From Bacteroidales bacterium (GTDB taxonomy: Bacteria > Bacteroidota > Bacteroidia > Bacteroidales > UBA932), in contig JAFPVJ010000012.1 in NCBI GenBank assembly GCA_017400135.1, forward strand, positions 175,172 through 239,171: DNA of 64,000 nt, written 5' to 3'. Position 1 is the stretch's first letter; every line of letters starts with the position of its first letter. Below, piece after piece: positions 14,170-23,207 of the stretch. The position numbers were made by a program, and so were the translations under genes. The notes beneath the pieces are model-generated. The model saw only the letters and a program-made list of their open reading frames with translations, searched no databases and was not told the origin of the DNA.

Positions 14170-15834
14170 ATGAAAAAGATATTGTATTCCATTGTTTCCG
14201 TCGTTTTCGCCGTGCTGCTGTGCAGCTGCGACAAACTTCTGACTACGAATGACGCGACCAAGGTGGGTGCCGAGAACTTCACGACCAGCGTTGCCGGCTT
14301 GAACCAGCTACTTACCTCTTCCTACAGGTCCTTCCTGATGGGTACGGGCTCTTATGGCCAGGATCGCGCTTCCTACCAGGGTGTTTCCGGCTTCCTCATG
14401 CTCTACGACATGATGGGGTCCGACATCTGCGTCAATACGAACTACGGTTCTTCTCCCGAAGACGTTTACAAGTTTGCTCCTTCCAGGACCCAGTCGGTCG
14501 GCGGTGCCCGCCATATCTGGGAGCACATGTACAACGTCATCAACATGGCGAACATCATCATCGACAATGCGTCCGGGGCGACGGGATCCGATGCGGACAA
14601 GAACGCGCTGGTCGGCCAGGCCCTGGCGATGCGTGGGTTCTGCTACTTCCACCTGCTGCTCAATTATCAGCAGACTTATGCTATTGCGAAGGACAAGCGC
14701 GGTGTCATCCTGCGCCTGCACGAGGACGACGATCCCAATATGCCTTTCTCCACTGTCGCCCAGTGCTACGACCAGGTCGTCGCTGACCTCAAGGAGGCCG
14801 AGACCAAACTTTCCAGCTTCAACCGTACCGAGAAATGGCAGCTGGACGCTTCCGTGGCGGCCGGCATGCTGGCCCGCGTCTATCAGGTGATGGGCGACTG
14901 GAAGAACGCTTACGCCGAGGCCAAGAAGGTCTACGACAAGTATGGCACCCTGATGTCCAAGACGCAGTGGTGCAGCGGTATGGACCACCTCATGGAAGAA
15001 GGCTGCGCCGAACTCGTCTGGGGTGTCAAATACACCAATCTCTCCAATGTCAGCTCCAACACGGTCTTCAACAACTGGTACAATTTCGATCCCAGTTACG
15101 GCGAGGGCATGACCACCGGTCCGCTCTATCACTTCCTCTGCAACTACGTGGACCAAACCTATGTCGACCTGTTCGAAGGTGACGATACGGATTACCGCGG
15201 CACCAAGTGCACGAAGACCTCCGGTGTCACGGACGAGGATGAGATCAACGTGATGTTCTGGCACAGGACCAACAACGACCTGGGCAATTACAACGACAAG
15301 AAATGGGCTTACAACAAGCTCAAATCTTATGGCGACGGTACCTATGAGGGCCACACCAACGCGAACCACAGCTATGGTTTCGACGTCCCGATGATGCGCG
15401 GCTCCGAGATGCTGCTCATCATGGCGGAGGCTGCGGCCCACGAGACGTCGCTGGGTAACGCTCAGACTTTGCTGAATACGTTGCAGAACGCCCGTCAGGT
15501 CAAGAACCCGACGAAAGCGTCCGGTGAGGCGCTGCTGGAGGCCATCTACGTCGAGCGCCGCAAGGAGCTCCTCGGCGAGGGCGTGACCGGGTCCTACGAC
15601 CTGCTCCGCCTGCAGAAGCCTCTCGTCCGCAAGGAGGCTTGCGCGGCCAACAACTATGCCGGCCACTTCTCTTGGGGTATGACGAACCTGGATGGTTATA
15701 ACGGTGCCGATGCCCAGCCGCAGGGCACGCTGCCTTCCAACGATTACCGCTTCATCTGCCAGATCCCGCAGTTGGAACTGACCAACAACCGGGCGATCAG
15801 CGAAAGCGACCAGAACCCGTTCCGCGGCCAGTAA
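14170..15834 (+). CDS. SusD-like surface glycan-binding lipoprotein (pair 1)
   Basis: 554 residues from the Met before KKILYSIV. An upstream in-frame ATG at 14158 abuts the susC stop and would add four residues. The lipoprotein signal ends in LLCSC. SusD features include the N-terminal LTTNDATKVGAENF region, SAWEHMYN-like RHIWEHMYNVINMANIIIDN, the TPR helices QALAMRGFCYFHLLLNYQQTY, and the C-terminal YVERRKELLGEGVTGSYDLLRL. It forms the lid over the SusC at 10888. A strong terminator follows at 15861. Confidence 0.94.
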   Translation: MKKILYSIVSVVFAVLLCSCDKLLTTNDATKVGAENFTTSVAGLNQLLTSSYRSFLMGTGSYGQDRASYQGVSGFLMLYDMMGSDICVNTNYGSSPEDVYKFAPSRTQSVGGARHIWEHMYNVINMANIIIDNASGATGSDADKNALVGQALAMRGFCYFHLLLNYQQTYAIAKDKRGVILRLHEDDDPNMPFSTVAQCYDQVVADLKEAETKLSSFNRTEKWQLDASVAAGMLARVYQVMGDWKNAYAEAKKVYDKYGTLMSKTQWCSGMDHLMEEGCAELVWGVKYTNLSNVSSNTVFNNWYNFDPSYGEGMTTGPLYHFLCNYVDQTYVDLFEGDDTDYRGTKCTKTSGVTDEDEINVMFWHRTNNDLGNYNDKKWAYNKLKSYGDGTYEGHTNANHSYGFDVPMMRGSEMLLIMAEAAAHETSLGNAQTLLNTLQNARQVKNPTKASGEALLEAIYVERRKELLGEGVTGSYDLLRLQKPLVRKEACAANNYAGHFSWGMTNLDGYNGADAQPQGTLPSNDYRFICQIPQLELTNNRAISESDQNPFRGQ

Positions 15835-15860
15835 CCGCAACGATTCGCATACTTGAAACG

Positions 15861-15889
15861 GAGGCGACCCGATCGGGCCGCCTCTTTTT
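15861..15889 (+). terminator. Intrinsic terminator after SusD pair 1
   Basis: The GAGGCG-A-CCC-GATC-style hairpin GAGGCGACCCGATCGGGC with CGCCTC closing is followed by five T. It separates the first SusC/SusD unit from the convergent epimerase gene, whose stop codon (15888-15890) overlaps it. Confidence 0.75.
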
Positions 15890-17072
15890 ATGCCAGTGTG
15901 GAAGCAAGGATTTCCATGCACATCCTCCCGTTGTGGTACGGGCATTTCCAGAAGCCGGCGCGGTCGTCGTCCGTGTTGGGCGTGCCGTCCGCCCGGATGC
16001 TCCAGTACCATTCCCCGTCGGGGCAAAGCAGATGCTTTTTGATGTAGCGCCAGTTCGCGAAGGCGCGGTCCAGCCAGGCCTCTTCACCGCGAAGGCGGTA
16101 CTGGTTGAGACAGCCCACGACGGTCTCGGCCTGCACCCACCAGTGGCGCTCCATGTCTGAAAAAACGGTCGCCGGGTCAGATTCATAAATCATGGAGCCG
16201 TCGGACTGCAGTCCCTCTGCCGCTGCATCCGCCGTCCGCATCGAGCAGGCGCGCACCTGCGCCAGCAGGGCCGGGTCGCCCAGTTCCTCCGCCGTCTCGC
16301 ACAACAGCCAGGACGCTTCGATGTCGTGCCCGTAGGAAACCGTCTCCGACTGCGCCTGCCAGTCTTCGTCGAAAAAGAGGCCCAGGTGCCCGTCATTCCG
16401 GACAATCCGGTCCAGGAAAATGCGGACCAGCGCCGTCAGGCTGCGTCTCAGTCCTTCGTCTTTCCAGACGCGGTACAAGGCGGTATAGCCTTCCAGGATG
16501 TGGAGGTGGGTGTTCATCGTCTTGGCGTCGTTGCGGTCCTTGGCGGACAGGCGCATGTCCGCAATCGGCGACCAGTCGCGGGCCGCGGCTTCCAGATAGC
16601 CGCCCTTTTCGAAATCCAGGCTGTGTCCCTCGATGTCCCGGAACAGGCGGATCGCCAGCTCCAGCGCCTCTTCCTCGCCGGTGGCGCGGAAAAATTCCGC
16701 CAGACCGTAGATGGCGAAGGCGATGGCGTAGAACTGTTTCTTGGTATCCAGCGGCTGCCCGACCGCATCCAGGCTCCAAAATACACCGCCATAGACCGGG
16801 TCGTAGAAGCGGTCCCGGATCTGGGTGAAAGCGTTCCGGGCCACGGTTTCACAGGCCGGATCGCCCAGCAGGCGATAAGCCGACGCGAAGGTCCAGAGGA
16901 TGCGGGCGTTCAGGATAGCCCCTTTCGGGGCATCCGCGTCCAGCCGGCCCTTCCCGTCGATGCGGCCATGGAAACCGCCGGTGCCGTCTTGCATGCGATG
17001 CTCCCAGAAGGGGAGGATGTCCCGGACCAGTTCCGTCCGGGTTTCTTGTCTGAGTTGCTGCAACCGCTCCAT
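15888..17072 (-). CDS. Cellobiose/mannobiose 2-epimerase (AGE family)
   Basis: 394 residues, the usual length for cellobiose 2-epimerases. It is an (alpha/alpha)6 barrel with FWEHRMQDGTGGFHGRIDGKG near the N-terminus, AKDRNDAKTMNTHLHILEGYTALYRVW carrying the central catalytic His region, SYGHDIEASWLLCETAEELG, and the C-terminal KHLLCPDGEWYWSIRADG and FWKCPYHNGRMCMEI with a further catalytic His. It epimerises the reducing-end sugar of beta-1,4 disaccharides. Beside GH130 and GH26 genes the likely reaction is mannobiose to mannosyl-glucose. No signal peptide, so cytoplasmic. The start at 17072 is set by the -7 box 4 nt upstream; longer in-frame starts read through that promoter and the AraC promoter. 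Confidence 0.9.
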   Translation of the reverse strand: MERLQQLRQETRTELVRDILPFWEHRMQDGTGGFHGRIDGKGRLDADAPKGAILNARILWTFASAYRLLGDPACETVARNAFTQIRDRFYDPVYGGVFWSLDAVGQPLDTKKQFYAIAFAIYGLAEFFRATGEEEALELAIRLFRDIEGHSLDFEKGGYLEAAARDWSPIADMRLSAKDRNDAKTMNTHLHILEGYTALYRVWKDEGLRRSLTALVRIFLDRIVRNDGHLGLFFDEDWQAQSETVSYGHDIEASWLLCETAEELGDPALLAQVRACSMRTADAAAEGLQSDGSMIYESDPATVFSDMERHWWVQAETVVGCLNQYRLRGEEAWLDRAFANWRYIKKHLLCPDGEWYWSIRADGTPNTDDDRAGFWKCPYHNGRMCMEILASTLA

Positions 17073-17076
17073 ATTG

Positions 17077-17084
17077 CAAAAGTA
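17077..17084 (-). promoter_or_regulatory. Minus-strand -7 box for the 2-epimerase
   Basis: The minus strand reads TACTTTTG, an exact TAnnTTTG match, with 4 nt to the ATG at 17072. It predicts a leaderless mRNA and lies 70 nt from the divergent AraC promoter. Confidence 0.6.
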
Positions 17085-17155
17085 GGAGAATGCATTTGAA
17101 AAACAGTTGTTTCCCCCAAAAAATGTAAAAAAAGTATTATTTCTTGCGAAAATTG

Positions 17156-17163
17156 TATATTTG
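17156..17163 (+). promoter_or_regulatory. -7 box for the AraC regulator
   Basis: TATATTTG, an exact consensus match, lies 23 nt before the ATG at 17187. The AT-rich interval 17085-17186 between it and the epimerase promoter is a good candidate for a regulator-binding site. Confidence 0.6.
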
Positions 17164-17186
17164 TGAGCGTAACCAAAGTATAATTT

Positions 17187-18062
17187 ATGTCCATAGTTCT
17201 TTCTGAAATCACAGGCTTGTCCGAGAAGGACTGCTTCTATATCGTGGAGCGCCACAAGAACAAGTTCACCTACCCGCTTCACCGTCACCGGGACTGCGAA
17301 CTCAATTTCATCAGCAACGGGGCCGGCGTGCGCCGCATCATCGGCGACAGCATCGAGACCATCGGGCCCTACGAACTGGTCCTGGTCACGGGCGAAAACC
17401 TGGAACATGTCTGGGAGCAGGGAACCTGCACCTCGGAGGATATTCGGGAGATCACCATCCAGTTCTCCCCGGACCTGTTCGATGCCGGCCTGCTCTCCAA
17501 GAACCAGTTCGAGTCGATCCGCAAGATGTTCGAACAGGCCCGTCAGGGGCTGAGTTTCCCGCAGGAAGCCATCATGAAAGTCTATTCCAAACTGGACACA
17601 ATCTCCTTGGAATCAGACAGTTTCACGCAGGTTCTCCTTTGTATCCAGATCCTGCATGAACTTTCCCAGTTCGAAGGCCGCAAGCTCGCCACGAGCGCTT
17701 TCGCCAAGGCGCCCCGCCACTCCGAAAGCCTGCGCGTGGAGGCCATCAAGGAGTACATCCATTCCCATTATGCGGAGCCGCTGACGCTGGATTCGATCGC
17801 CGACCAGATCAGCATGAGCCCGTCGTCCTGCAGCCGCTTCTTCAAGACCCACGCGGGTAGGACGGTCACCGACTACATCGTGGACGTCCGCCTGGGCAAC
17901 GCCTCCCGCGCGCTGGTCGACACCAACGAGAGCGTTTCGGTCATCTGCTACGCCTGCGGATTCAACAACCTGTCCAACTTCAACCGCGTGTTTAAGGCGA
18001 AAAAAGGGATGACTCCGCGCGAATTCCGCCACCTGTACAAGAAGAAAAAAGTCATCATCTAG
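17187..18062 (+). CDS. AraC-family transcriptional regulator
   Basis: 291 residues. An N-terminal cupin-like sensor (YPLHRHRDCELNFISNGAGVRRI, about residues 28-55) is followed by a helical linker. The C-terminal AraC DNA-binding domain (about 190-285) has two helix-turn-helix units: LTLDSIADQISMSPSSCSRFFKT and SVSVICYACGFNNLSNFNRVFKAKKGMTPREFR. It is divergent from the epimerase and directly upstream of the big mannan operon, so it is the probable activator of both, responding to an intracellular mannan or glucose-mannose disaccharide. No hybrid two-component or sigma/anti-sigma regulator is present in the window. Confidence 0.92.
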   Translation: MSIVLSEITGLSEKDCFYIVERHKNKFTYPLHRHRDCELNFISNGAGVRRIIGDSIETIGPYELVLVTGENLEHVWEQGTCTSEDIREITIQFSPDLFDAGLLSKNQFESIRKMFEQARQGLSFPQEAIMKVYSKLDTISLESDSFTQVLLCIQILHELSQFEGRKLATSAFAKAPRHSESLRVEAIKEYIHSHYAEPLTLDSIADQISMSPSSCSRFFKTHAGRTVTDYIVDVRLGNASRALVDTNESVSVICYACGFNNLSNFNRVFKAKKGMTPREFRHLYKKKKVII

Positions 18063-18117
18063 CAAAAAATTTGCGAATATTGACAATATCCTATTAGACT
18101 ATCTGCGCGTATCTGCC

Positions 18118-18125
18118 TATTTTTG
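18118..18125 (+). promoter_or_regulatory. -7 box for the 22-kb glycan operon
   Basis: TATTTTTG, an exact TAnnTTTG match, lies 80 nt before the susC ATG at 18206. It is the only recognisable promoter for the eleven genes to 40033, since all later gaps are 20 bp or less. Confidence 0.6.
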
Positions 18126-18205
18126 CAGTCACTTACACATATATTACCATATAGCTGAGACACAAACCAGAAATCAATCATATTATTAATCTCAAAACAG
18201 GTCCA

Positions 18206-21200
18206 ATGAAAAGCAAACTCATTACTTGCCTTCTGATGCTCCTCGCGTGCACGAGCCTGTTCGCTCAGCGGGTTTCCGTATCGGGAACCGTCAGCGATGC
18301 GATCGGAGCCGTGGTCGGAGCGAGCGTCGTCGAAAAAGGCACGTCCAATGGTGCAGTGACCGATTTGGATGGAAACTTCGCGCTCAGCGTCAAACCCGGC
18401 GCCACGCTCGTCGTTTCTTCGATCGGTTATGCAACCCAGGAGATTCCTGTCGGATCCCAGACCCGGTTCGCGATTACGCTCCACGAGGATAATGAATTCC
18501 TCGATGAAGTGGTCGTGGTCGGTTATGGAACCATGAAGCGCAGCGACCTTTCCGGCGCCTCTGTTTCCATGCGGGAAGAAGACCTCAAGGGTTCGATCAT
18601 CACGAACCTCGACCAGTCTCTCCAGGGACGTGCGGCCGGCGTTACCGCCGTGCAGACTTCCGGAGCCCCCGGCTCCTCTTCATCCATCCGCGTACGCGGC
18701 CAGGCTACGATCAACGCCGCCGCGGAGCCTCTCTACGTCATTGACGGTGTCATCGTCCAGGGCGGCGGCAACTCGCCCGGAGACTTCGGTCTCGGTGCCC
18801 TCGGCAACGGCCGCGTAGCTACCATCTCCCCGCTGGCGACCATCAACCCGGCCGACATCGTTTCGATGGAAATCCTCAAGGACGCCTCCGCCACCGCCAT
18901 CTACGGCGCACAGGGCGCGAACGGCGTCATCCTGATCACGACGAAGCACGGCAAGGCCGGCGAGGCGAAATTCACCTACGACGGCATGTTCGCCGTCAAC
19001 CGGCAGACCCGCCGCATCGACATGATGAACCTGCGCGAGTACGCCGAGTATTACAACGACATGGTCGATCTCGGTTACTTGAAGGCCAATCCTTACTATG
19101 CGGATCCTTCCATCCTCGGAAAGGGTACGAACTGGCAGGATGAGATCTTCCGCACCGCGCTCCAGCATCAGCATCAGCTCAGCGCCCAGGGCGGTACCGA
19201 CAAGGTGCAGTACTATGTGTCCGGGTCCTACATGGACCAGGAGGGTACCATCATCGGTTCCAACTTCAACCGCTTCAGCGTGCGCACCAACCTTGACGCG
19301 CAGCTCAAGTCCTGGCTCAAGCTCGGCCTCAATGCGACCTTCGCGAAGACGCGGGACGACCTCAAGCTGGCGGACGGCGGCGAGGGTATCATCTTCTATT
19401 CCCTTTCCGCCCTGCCGGACATCCCGGTCTATGATATCGACGGAAACTATGCCACGACCGTACGCGAAGGCTATACTTCCCCCAACCCGGTCGCGATCGC
19501 GATGCTCGACCAATATACCTTGGAACGTCAGAAACTGACCGGCAACATCTACGCCGAACTGACCCCCATCAAGCATATCACATACCGCTCCGAGGTCGGT
19601 TTCGACACCAGCAACGCCACGTCCACGATGTTCAAGCCGACGGTCGACCTGGGCAACTGGACCCGCAACTCCAACCAGATGAGCCTGCGGAAGAGTGACA
19701 ACACCTACCTCCAGTTCAAGAATTACCTGACCTACGCCAACACCCTTGGCAAGCACAGTGTCACAGCGATGCTCGGCCAGGAGGCCTGGGTGTCCCACTG
19801 GGGCGGTTTCAGCGGATCCCGCTCGAACCTGACCAGCGATGAGATCATCAACATCGGTAAGGGCGAAGGTACTCCCACGGTCGATCAGTACTACGGCAGT
19901 TCCTCCATGGCCTCCTTCTTTACCCGTGAGACCTACAACTACGACGACCGTTATCTCTTTACCTACACCTTCCGTTACGACGGTTCTTCCAACTTCGGTC
20001 CGGATAACCGCTGGGCCGGTTTCCATTCCTTCGCAGCCAGCTGGCGCTTCACCAACGAAGCCTGGTTCAAGGATTTCGCCGAATCCATCCGCATGAACAG
20101 CGGCAAGATCCGTGTCGGCTGGGGCCAGACCGGTAATGCCAATATCGGTGGCGGCGCCTGGGAGGCAAGGATGAGTTCCATGGCGTCTTCGCTGGGCACC
20201 AGCGAGCGTCCCGCCAACATTCCCAATACGGCGATCCACTGGGAGAAGCAGCGCCAGACCAACCTCGGTCTCGACCTGAGTTTCTTTGACAGCCGGGTCA
20301 ACCTGACGGTCGACGCCTACGACAAGATTTCTTCCGACATGCTGATGTCTCTCAACCTGCCGTCCTACATGGGTACGCAGGGCAATCCGTCTTCCGCCCT
20401 GGCTGCGCCGATGGGCAACTACGGAACCATTGAGAACAAGGGTCTCGAAATCACCCTCGACACCCACCCCGTCGTCGCCAAGAACTTCGGCTGGGACAGC
20501 AACTTCCAGATCTCCTTCAACCGCAACAAACTGGTCGCCCTCGACGGTACCGCCAACGTCAACCTCGTCGGTTACGGACAGTGGGAGGACGTCGTCTCCG
20601 TCACGGAGATCGGGCAGCCCCTGTACAATTTCTACGGTTATGTCGTGGAAGGCGTGTACAAGGATTTCGCCGATATCGAGAACAGCCCGCGGGCTGAGAA
20701 ATATCCGGCCGACGGTGTGTTCAACCCCAGCACCACGGTATGGCCCGGCGACCTCAAGTTCAAGGATATCAGCGGTCCCGACGGTGTGCCGGACGGCGTG
20801 ATCAACGAGCACGACCGCACCCACATCGGATCCCCGCTTCCGAAGTTTACCTTCGGCTGGACCAACACGTTCCGTTTCTGGAACTGGGACCTGAGCGTCT
20901 TCCTGAACGGAAGCTACGGCAACAAGATCCTCAACTACAACAAGATGGGCCAGGGTTACAACGGCCTGGTCTCGATGAACAGTGCCTGGATCAACCAGCA
21001 CAACGACATCCGCGACCGCGCCAAGCTCGTGATGATCGATCCGGCCCTGGGCATGTATGACGTCACCAACGTCTATGTCCAGAACGCCGACACGATGACG
21101 CCCCGTCCCGTGCTGGCCGACCCCAACGACAACGACCGCATCAGCACCCGCTACGTCGAGGACGGCAGCTATCTGCGCGTCAAGAACGTCACGCTCGGCT

Positions 21201-21415
21201 ATACCGTACCCAAAGAGGTCCTGAGACGCTGGAAGATGGACAACATCCGTCTCTACATGAACATCCAGAACCTCTATACCTTTACGAAGTACAGCGGCTA
21301 CGATCCCGAAGTCGGCGCATCCACCACGGACTCCAAAGGTATGACCTTCGGCGTGGACAACGGCCGTTATCCTTCTCCGCTGACCTGTTCCTTCGGGCTG
21401 AATCTGACATTCTAA
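18206..21415 (+). CDS. SusC-like TonB-dependent transporter (pair 2, mannan locus)
   Basis: 1069 residues. The signal peptide ends at LFAQ. A CarboxypepD_reg-like domain (VSVSGTVSDAIGAVVGASVVEKGTSNGAVTDLDGNF) is followed by the TonB-box region DEVVVVGYGT, the plug (LDQSLQGRAAGVTAVQTSGAPG, PLYVIDGVIVQGG, MEILKDASATAIYGAQGANGVILITTKHG) and a barrel ending in GLNLTF. It imports oligosaccharides released at the cell surface. It is the first gene of the operon with SusD, two binding lipoproteins and six enzyme or transport genes, so the ligand is probably (gluco)manno-oligosaccharide. Confidence 0.95.
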   Translation: MKSKLITCLLMLLACTSLFAQRVSVSGTVSDAIGAVVGASVVEKGTSNGAVTDLDGNFALSVKPGATLVVSSIGYATQEIPVGSQTRFAITLHEDNEFLDEVVVVGYGTMKRSDLSGASVSMREEDLKGSIITNLDQSLQGRAAGVTAVQTSGAPGSSSSIRVRGQATINAAAEPLYVIDGVIVQGGGNSPGDFGLGALGNGRVATISPLATINPADIVSMEILKDASATAIYGAQGANGVILITTKHGKAGEAKFTYDGMFAVNRQTRRIDMMNLREYAEYYNDMVDLGYLKANPYYADPSILGKGTNWQDEIFRTALQHQHQLSAQGGTDKVQYYVSGSYMDQEGTIIGSNFNRFSVRTNLDAQLKSWLKLGLNATFAKTRDDLKLADGGEGIIFYSLSALPDIPVYDIDGNYATTVREGYTSPNPVAIAMLDQYTLERQKLTGNIYAELTPIKHITYRSEVGFDTSNATSTMFKPTVDLGNWTRNSNQMSLRKSDNTYLQFKNYLTYANTLGKHSVTAMLGQEAWVSHWGGFSGSRSNLTSDEIINIGKGEGTPTVDQYYGSSSMASFFTRETYNYDDRYLFTYTFRYDGSSNFGPDNRWAGFHSFAASWRFTNEAWFKDFAESIRMNSGKIRVGWGQTGNANIGGGAWEARMSSMASSLGTSERPANIPNTAIHWEKQRQTNLGLDLSFFDSRVNLTVDAYDKISSDMLMSLNLPSYMGTQGNPSSALAAPMGNYGTIENKGLEITLDTHPVVAKNFGWDSNFQISFNRNKLVALDGTANVNLVGYGQWEDVVSVTEIGQPLYNFYGYVVEGVYKDFADIENSPRAEKYPADGVFNPSTTVWPGDLKFKDISGPDGVPDGVINEHDRTHIGSPLPKFTFGWTNTFRFWNWDLSVFLNGSYGNKILNYNKMGQGYNGLVSMNSAWINQHNDIRDRAKLVMIDPALGMYDVTNVYVQNADTMTPRPVLADPNDNDRISTRYVEDGSYLRVKNVTLGYTVPKEVLRRWKMDNIRLYMNIQNLYTFTKYSGYDPEVGASTTDSKGMTFGVDNGRYPSPLTCSFGLNLTF

Positions 21416-21434
21416 AAGACAGGAGGAAAAGAAT

Positions 21435-23195
21435 ATGAAACAATATATCAATATTTTGGCTGCCGTCCTGATCCTGGTTTCCGCCGTTTCCTGCGAGAAA
21501 TTCCTCGACCGGCCGACGGAGGATTCCCTTTCCAACGCGACTTATTATCAGAACGATGCCCAGGTCGAGCAGGGCGTGAACTATCTTTACAGTTCTCCCT
21601 GGTACGACATGATCCGCTTCTACGCATACGGCGGAGAGACGATGTGCGGCAATGTCTATATGGGCCAGAGTCCTTACCTGACCCTGACGGTCAACGGTAC
21701 CGACAAGGACCTTATGAATATGTCCTATTCCTGCTGGTCTGTCAACGGACATTGCAACACCGTTATCGAAAACATCCGGAATTCCACCGGAACCGCTTCC
21801 AAGGAAGTGAAAGACAGAGCGATCGGAGAAACCCTCGTCTGGAAGGCGATGGCCTATTTCTTCCTGGTCCGCACGTTCGGCGACGTCCCCATCATCCACG
21901 ACAACTCCGCCATCATCAAGGAAGGCACTTACAACGAGGTTTTCAAGGTGGAGAAATCTGACGTTTATGACTATATCCTCATGACGCTCGAGAAGGCGAT
22001 GGAGTTCCTGCCCAAGAATGCCTACATCGGCAAGTACAACCGTATCGACTATTATGCGGCCGAGGCCCTGATGGCGAAGGTCTATCTGACCCGCGCCGGC
22101 GTCAGCGGCACGCTGGACAACGGCGACCTGACCAAGGCCCGCGACCTGGCGAAGGACGTGATCGACAATTCCGGCCGCAGCCTGACGCCCGTCTATTCCG
22201 ACGTGTTCCGTCTGGCTCCCGCCCTCTTCCAGCAGACCGGCGAATGCCTGATCTCCTGGCTGTGGACCTCGAGCCCGCAGCGGTGGACGTCCCAGAACTC
22301 CATCCAGAGCGACGTGGGTATGGTCGGCTTCGACGAATTCGGCGACCTCTGGGGTGACTGGAAGGGTCCTTCCGTGAACCTTCAGGATGACTTTGGCGTC
22401 TCCGCCCTGGACAATCCCCAGGCCCGTGTGGACAAGGATGACCGCCGCAAGGCGACGATGATGATGTTCGGCGACCAGTACAGCTATTTCTGGCAGGACA
22501 TGGGCGGTTTCGATTTCTACCGTTTCGAGTACGATCCCGATTACTCGCCCAACGCCACGAGCGGCGCTTTCGGCAGCGGCAGCGGCGCCAACTATGCCAA
22601 ACACCTTTATGGCAACGGCACGGACCACATGTCCGCCCTCGGCATCACCGCCGACTACATGTACAACGCCCTTCCGACGCACTTGCTCCGCCTGAGCGAC
22701 CTGTACCTCATCTATGCGGAGGCTTGTTTCCTGACCGGCAATTCCGGCGAGGCCCTGACCTATGTCAACAAGGTGCGCGAGCGCGCCCATGCCGAACCTT
22801 TCGAGTCCATCGACTTCGAGAAGATCTGGAAGGAGCGCCGCCTGGAACTCGCCCTCGAAGGTGACCGCTGGTATGACCTGGTCCGCCGTTCCTACTACGA
22901 CGTGGATGCCGTCATCGCCGAGCTCAAGGCCCAGCGCCGTTCCACCTACGCGTATCTGGATGACGTCTACAAGGCTTTCGTCTGCGACGAGAAAGGCAAG
23001 TATGTCGGCCCCGGCGCGAACCCTTGGGATGCCAGCAAGGCCGTCTACAACGCCAACGAGGAGCTGACCGATGTCAAGCCTTCCATGTTCACCATGCCGT
23101 TCCCGACCGAGGACGTCGTCCTCAACCCGAACGTGGCTTCCACCGCCCAGCCGATCCATGTCGACGTCCGCGAGACCTACACCTACGATTTTTAA
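21435..23195 (+). CDS. SusD-like surface glycan-binding lipoprotein (pair 2)
   Basis: 586 residues. The lipobox is VSAVSC after a short signal peptide. SusD marks are EKFLDRPTEDSLSNATYY, YSCWSVNGHCNTVIENI, IGETLVWKAMAYFFLVRTFGDVPII, YNRIDYYAAEALMAKVYL, and the C-terminal FEKIWKERRLELALEGDRWYDLVR. It lies 19 bp after SusC and is its partner lid. The exposed aromatic-rich segments (LISWLWTSSPQRWTS, SYFWQDMGGFDFYRFEY) could form the glycan platform. Confidence 0.94.
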   Translation: MKQYINILAAVLILVSAVSCEKFLDRPTEDSLSNATYYQNDAQVEQGVNYLYSSPWYDMIRFYAYGGETMCGNVYMGQSPYLTLTVNGTDKDLMNMSYSCWSVNGHCNTVIENIRNSTGTASKEVKDRAIGETLVWKAMAYFFLVRTFGDVPIIHDNSAIIKEGTYNEVFKVEKSDVYDYILMTLEKAMEFLPKNAYIGKYNRIDYYAAEALMAKVYLTRAGVSGTLDNGDLTKARDLAKDVIDNSGRSLTPVYSDVFRLAPALFQQTGECLISWLWTSSPQRWTSQNSIQSDVGMVGFDEFGDLWGDWKGPSVNLQDDFGVSALDNPQARVDKDDRRKATMMMFGDQYSYFWQDMGGFDFYRFEYDPDYSPNATSGAFGSGSGANYAKHLYGNGTDHMSALGITADYMYNALPTHLLRLSDLYLIYAEACFLTGNSGEALTYVNKVRERAHAEPFESIDFEKIWKERRLELALEGDRWYDLVRRSYYDVDAVIAELKAQRRSTYAYLDDVYKAFVCDEKGKYVGPGANPWDASKAVYNANEELTDVKPSMFTMPFPTEDVVLNPNVASTAQPIHVDVRETYTYDF

Positions 23196-23207
23196 CGGAT
23201 GTGCCCT

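Noticed and set aside
18680-21535. 951-codon minus-strand open frame opposite SusC pair 2
   Set aside because: The plus strand encodes an unmistakable SusC; the reverse frame is low-complexity Val/Gly/Asp-rich, as expected from GC-rich antisense.
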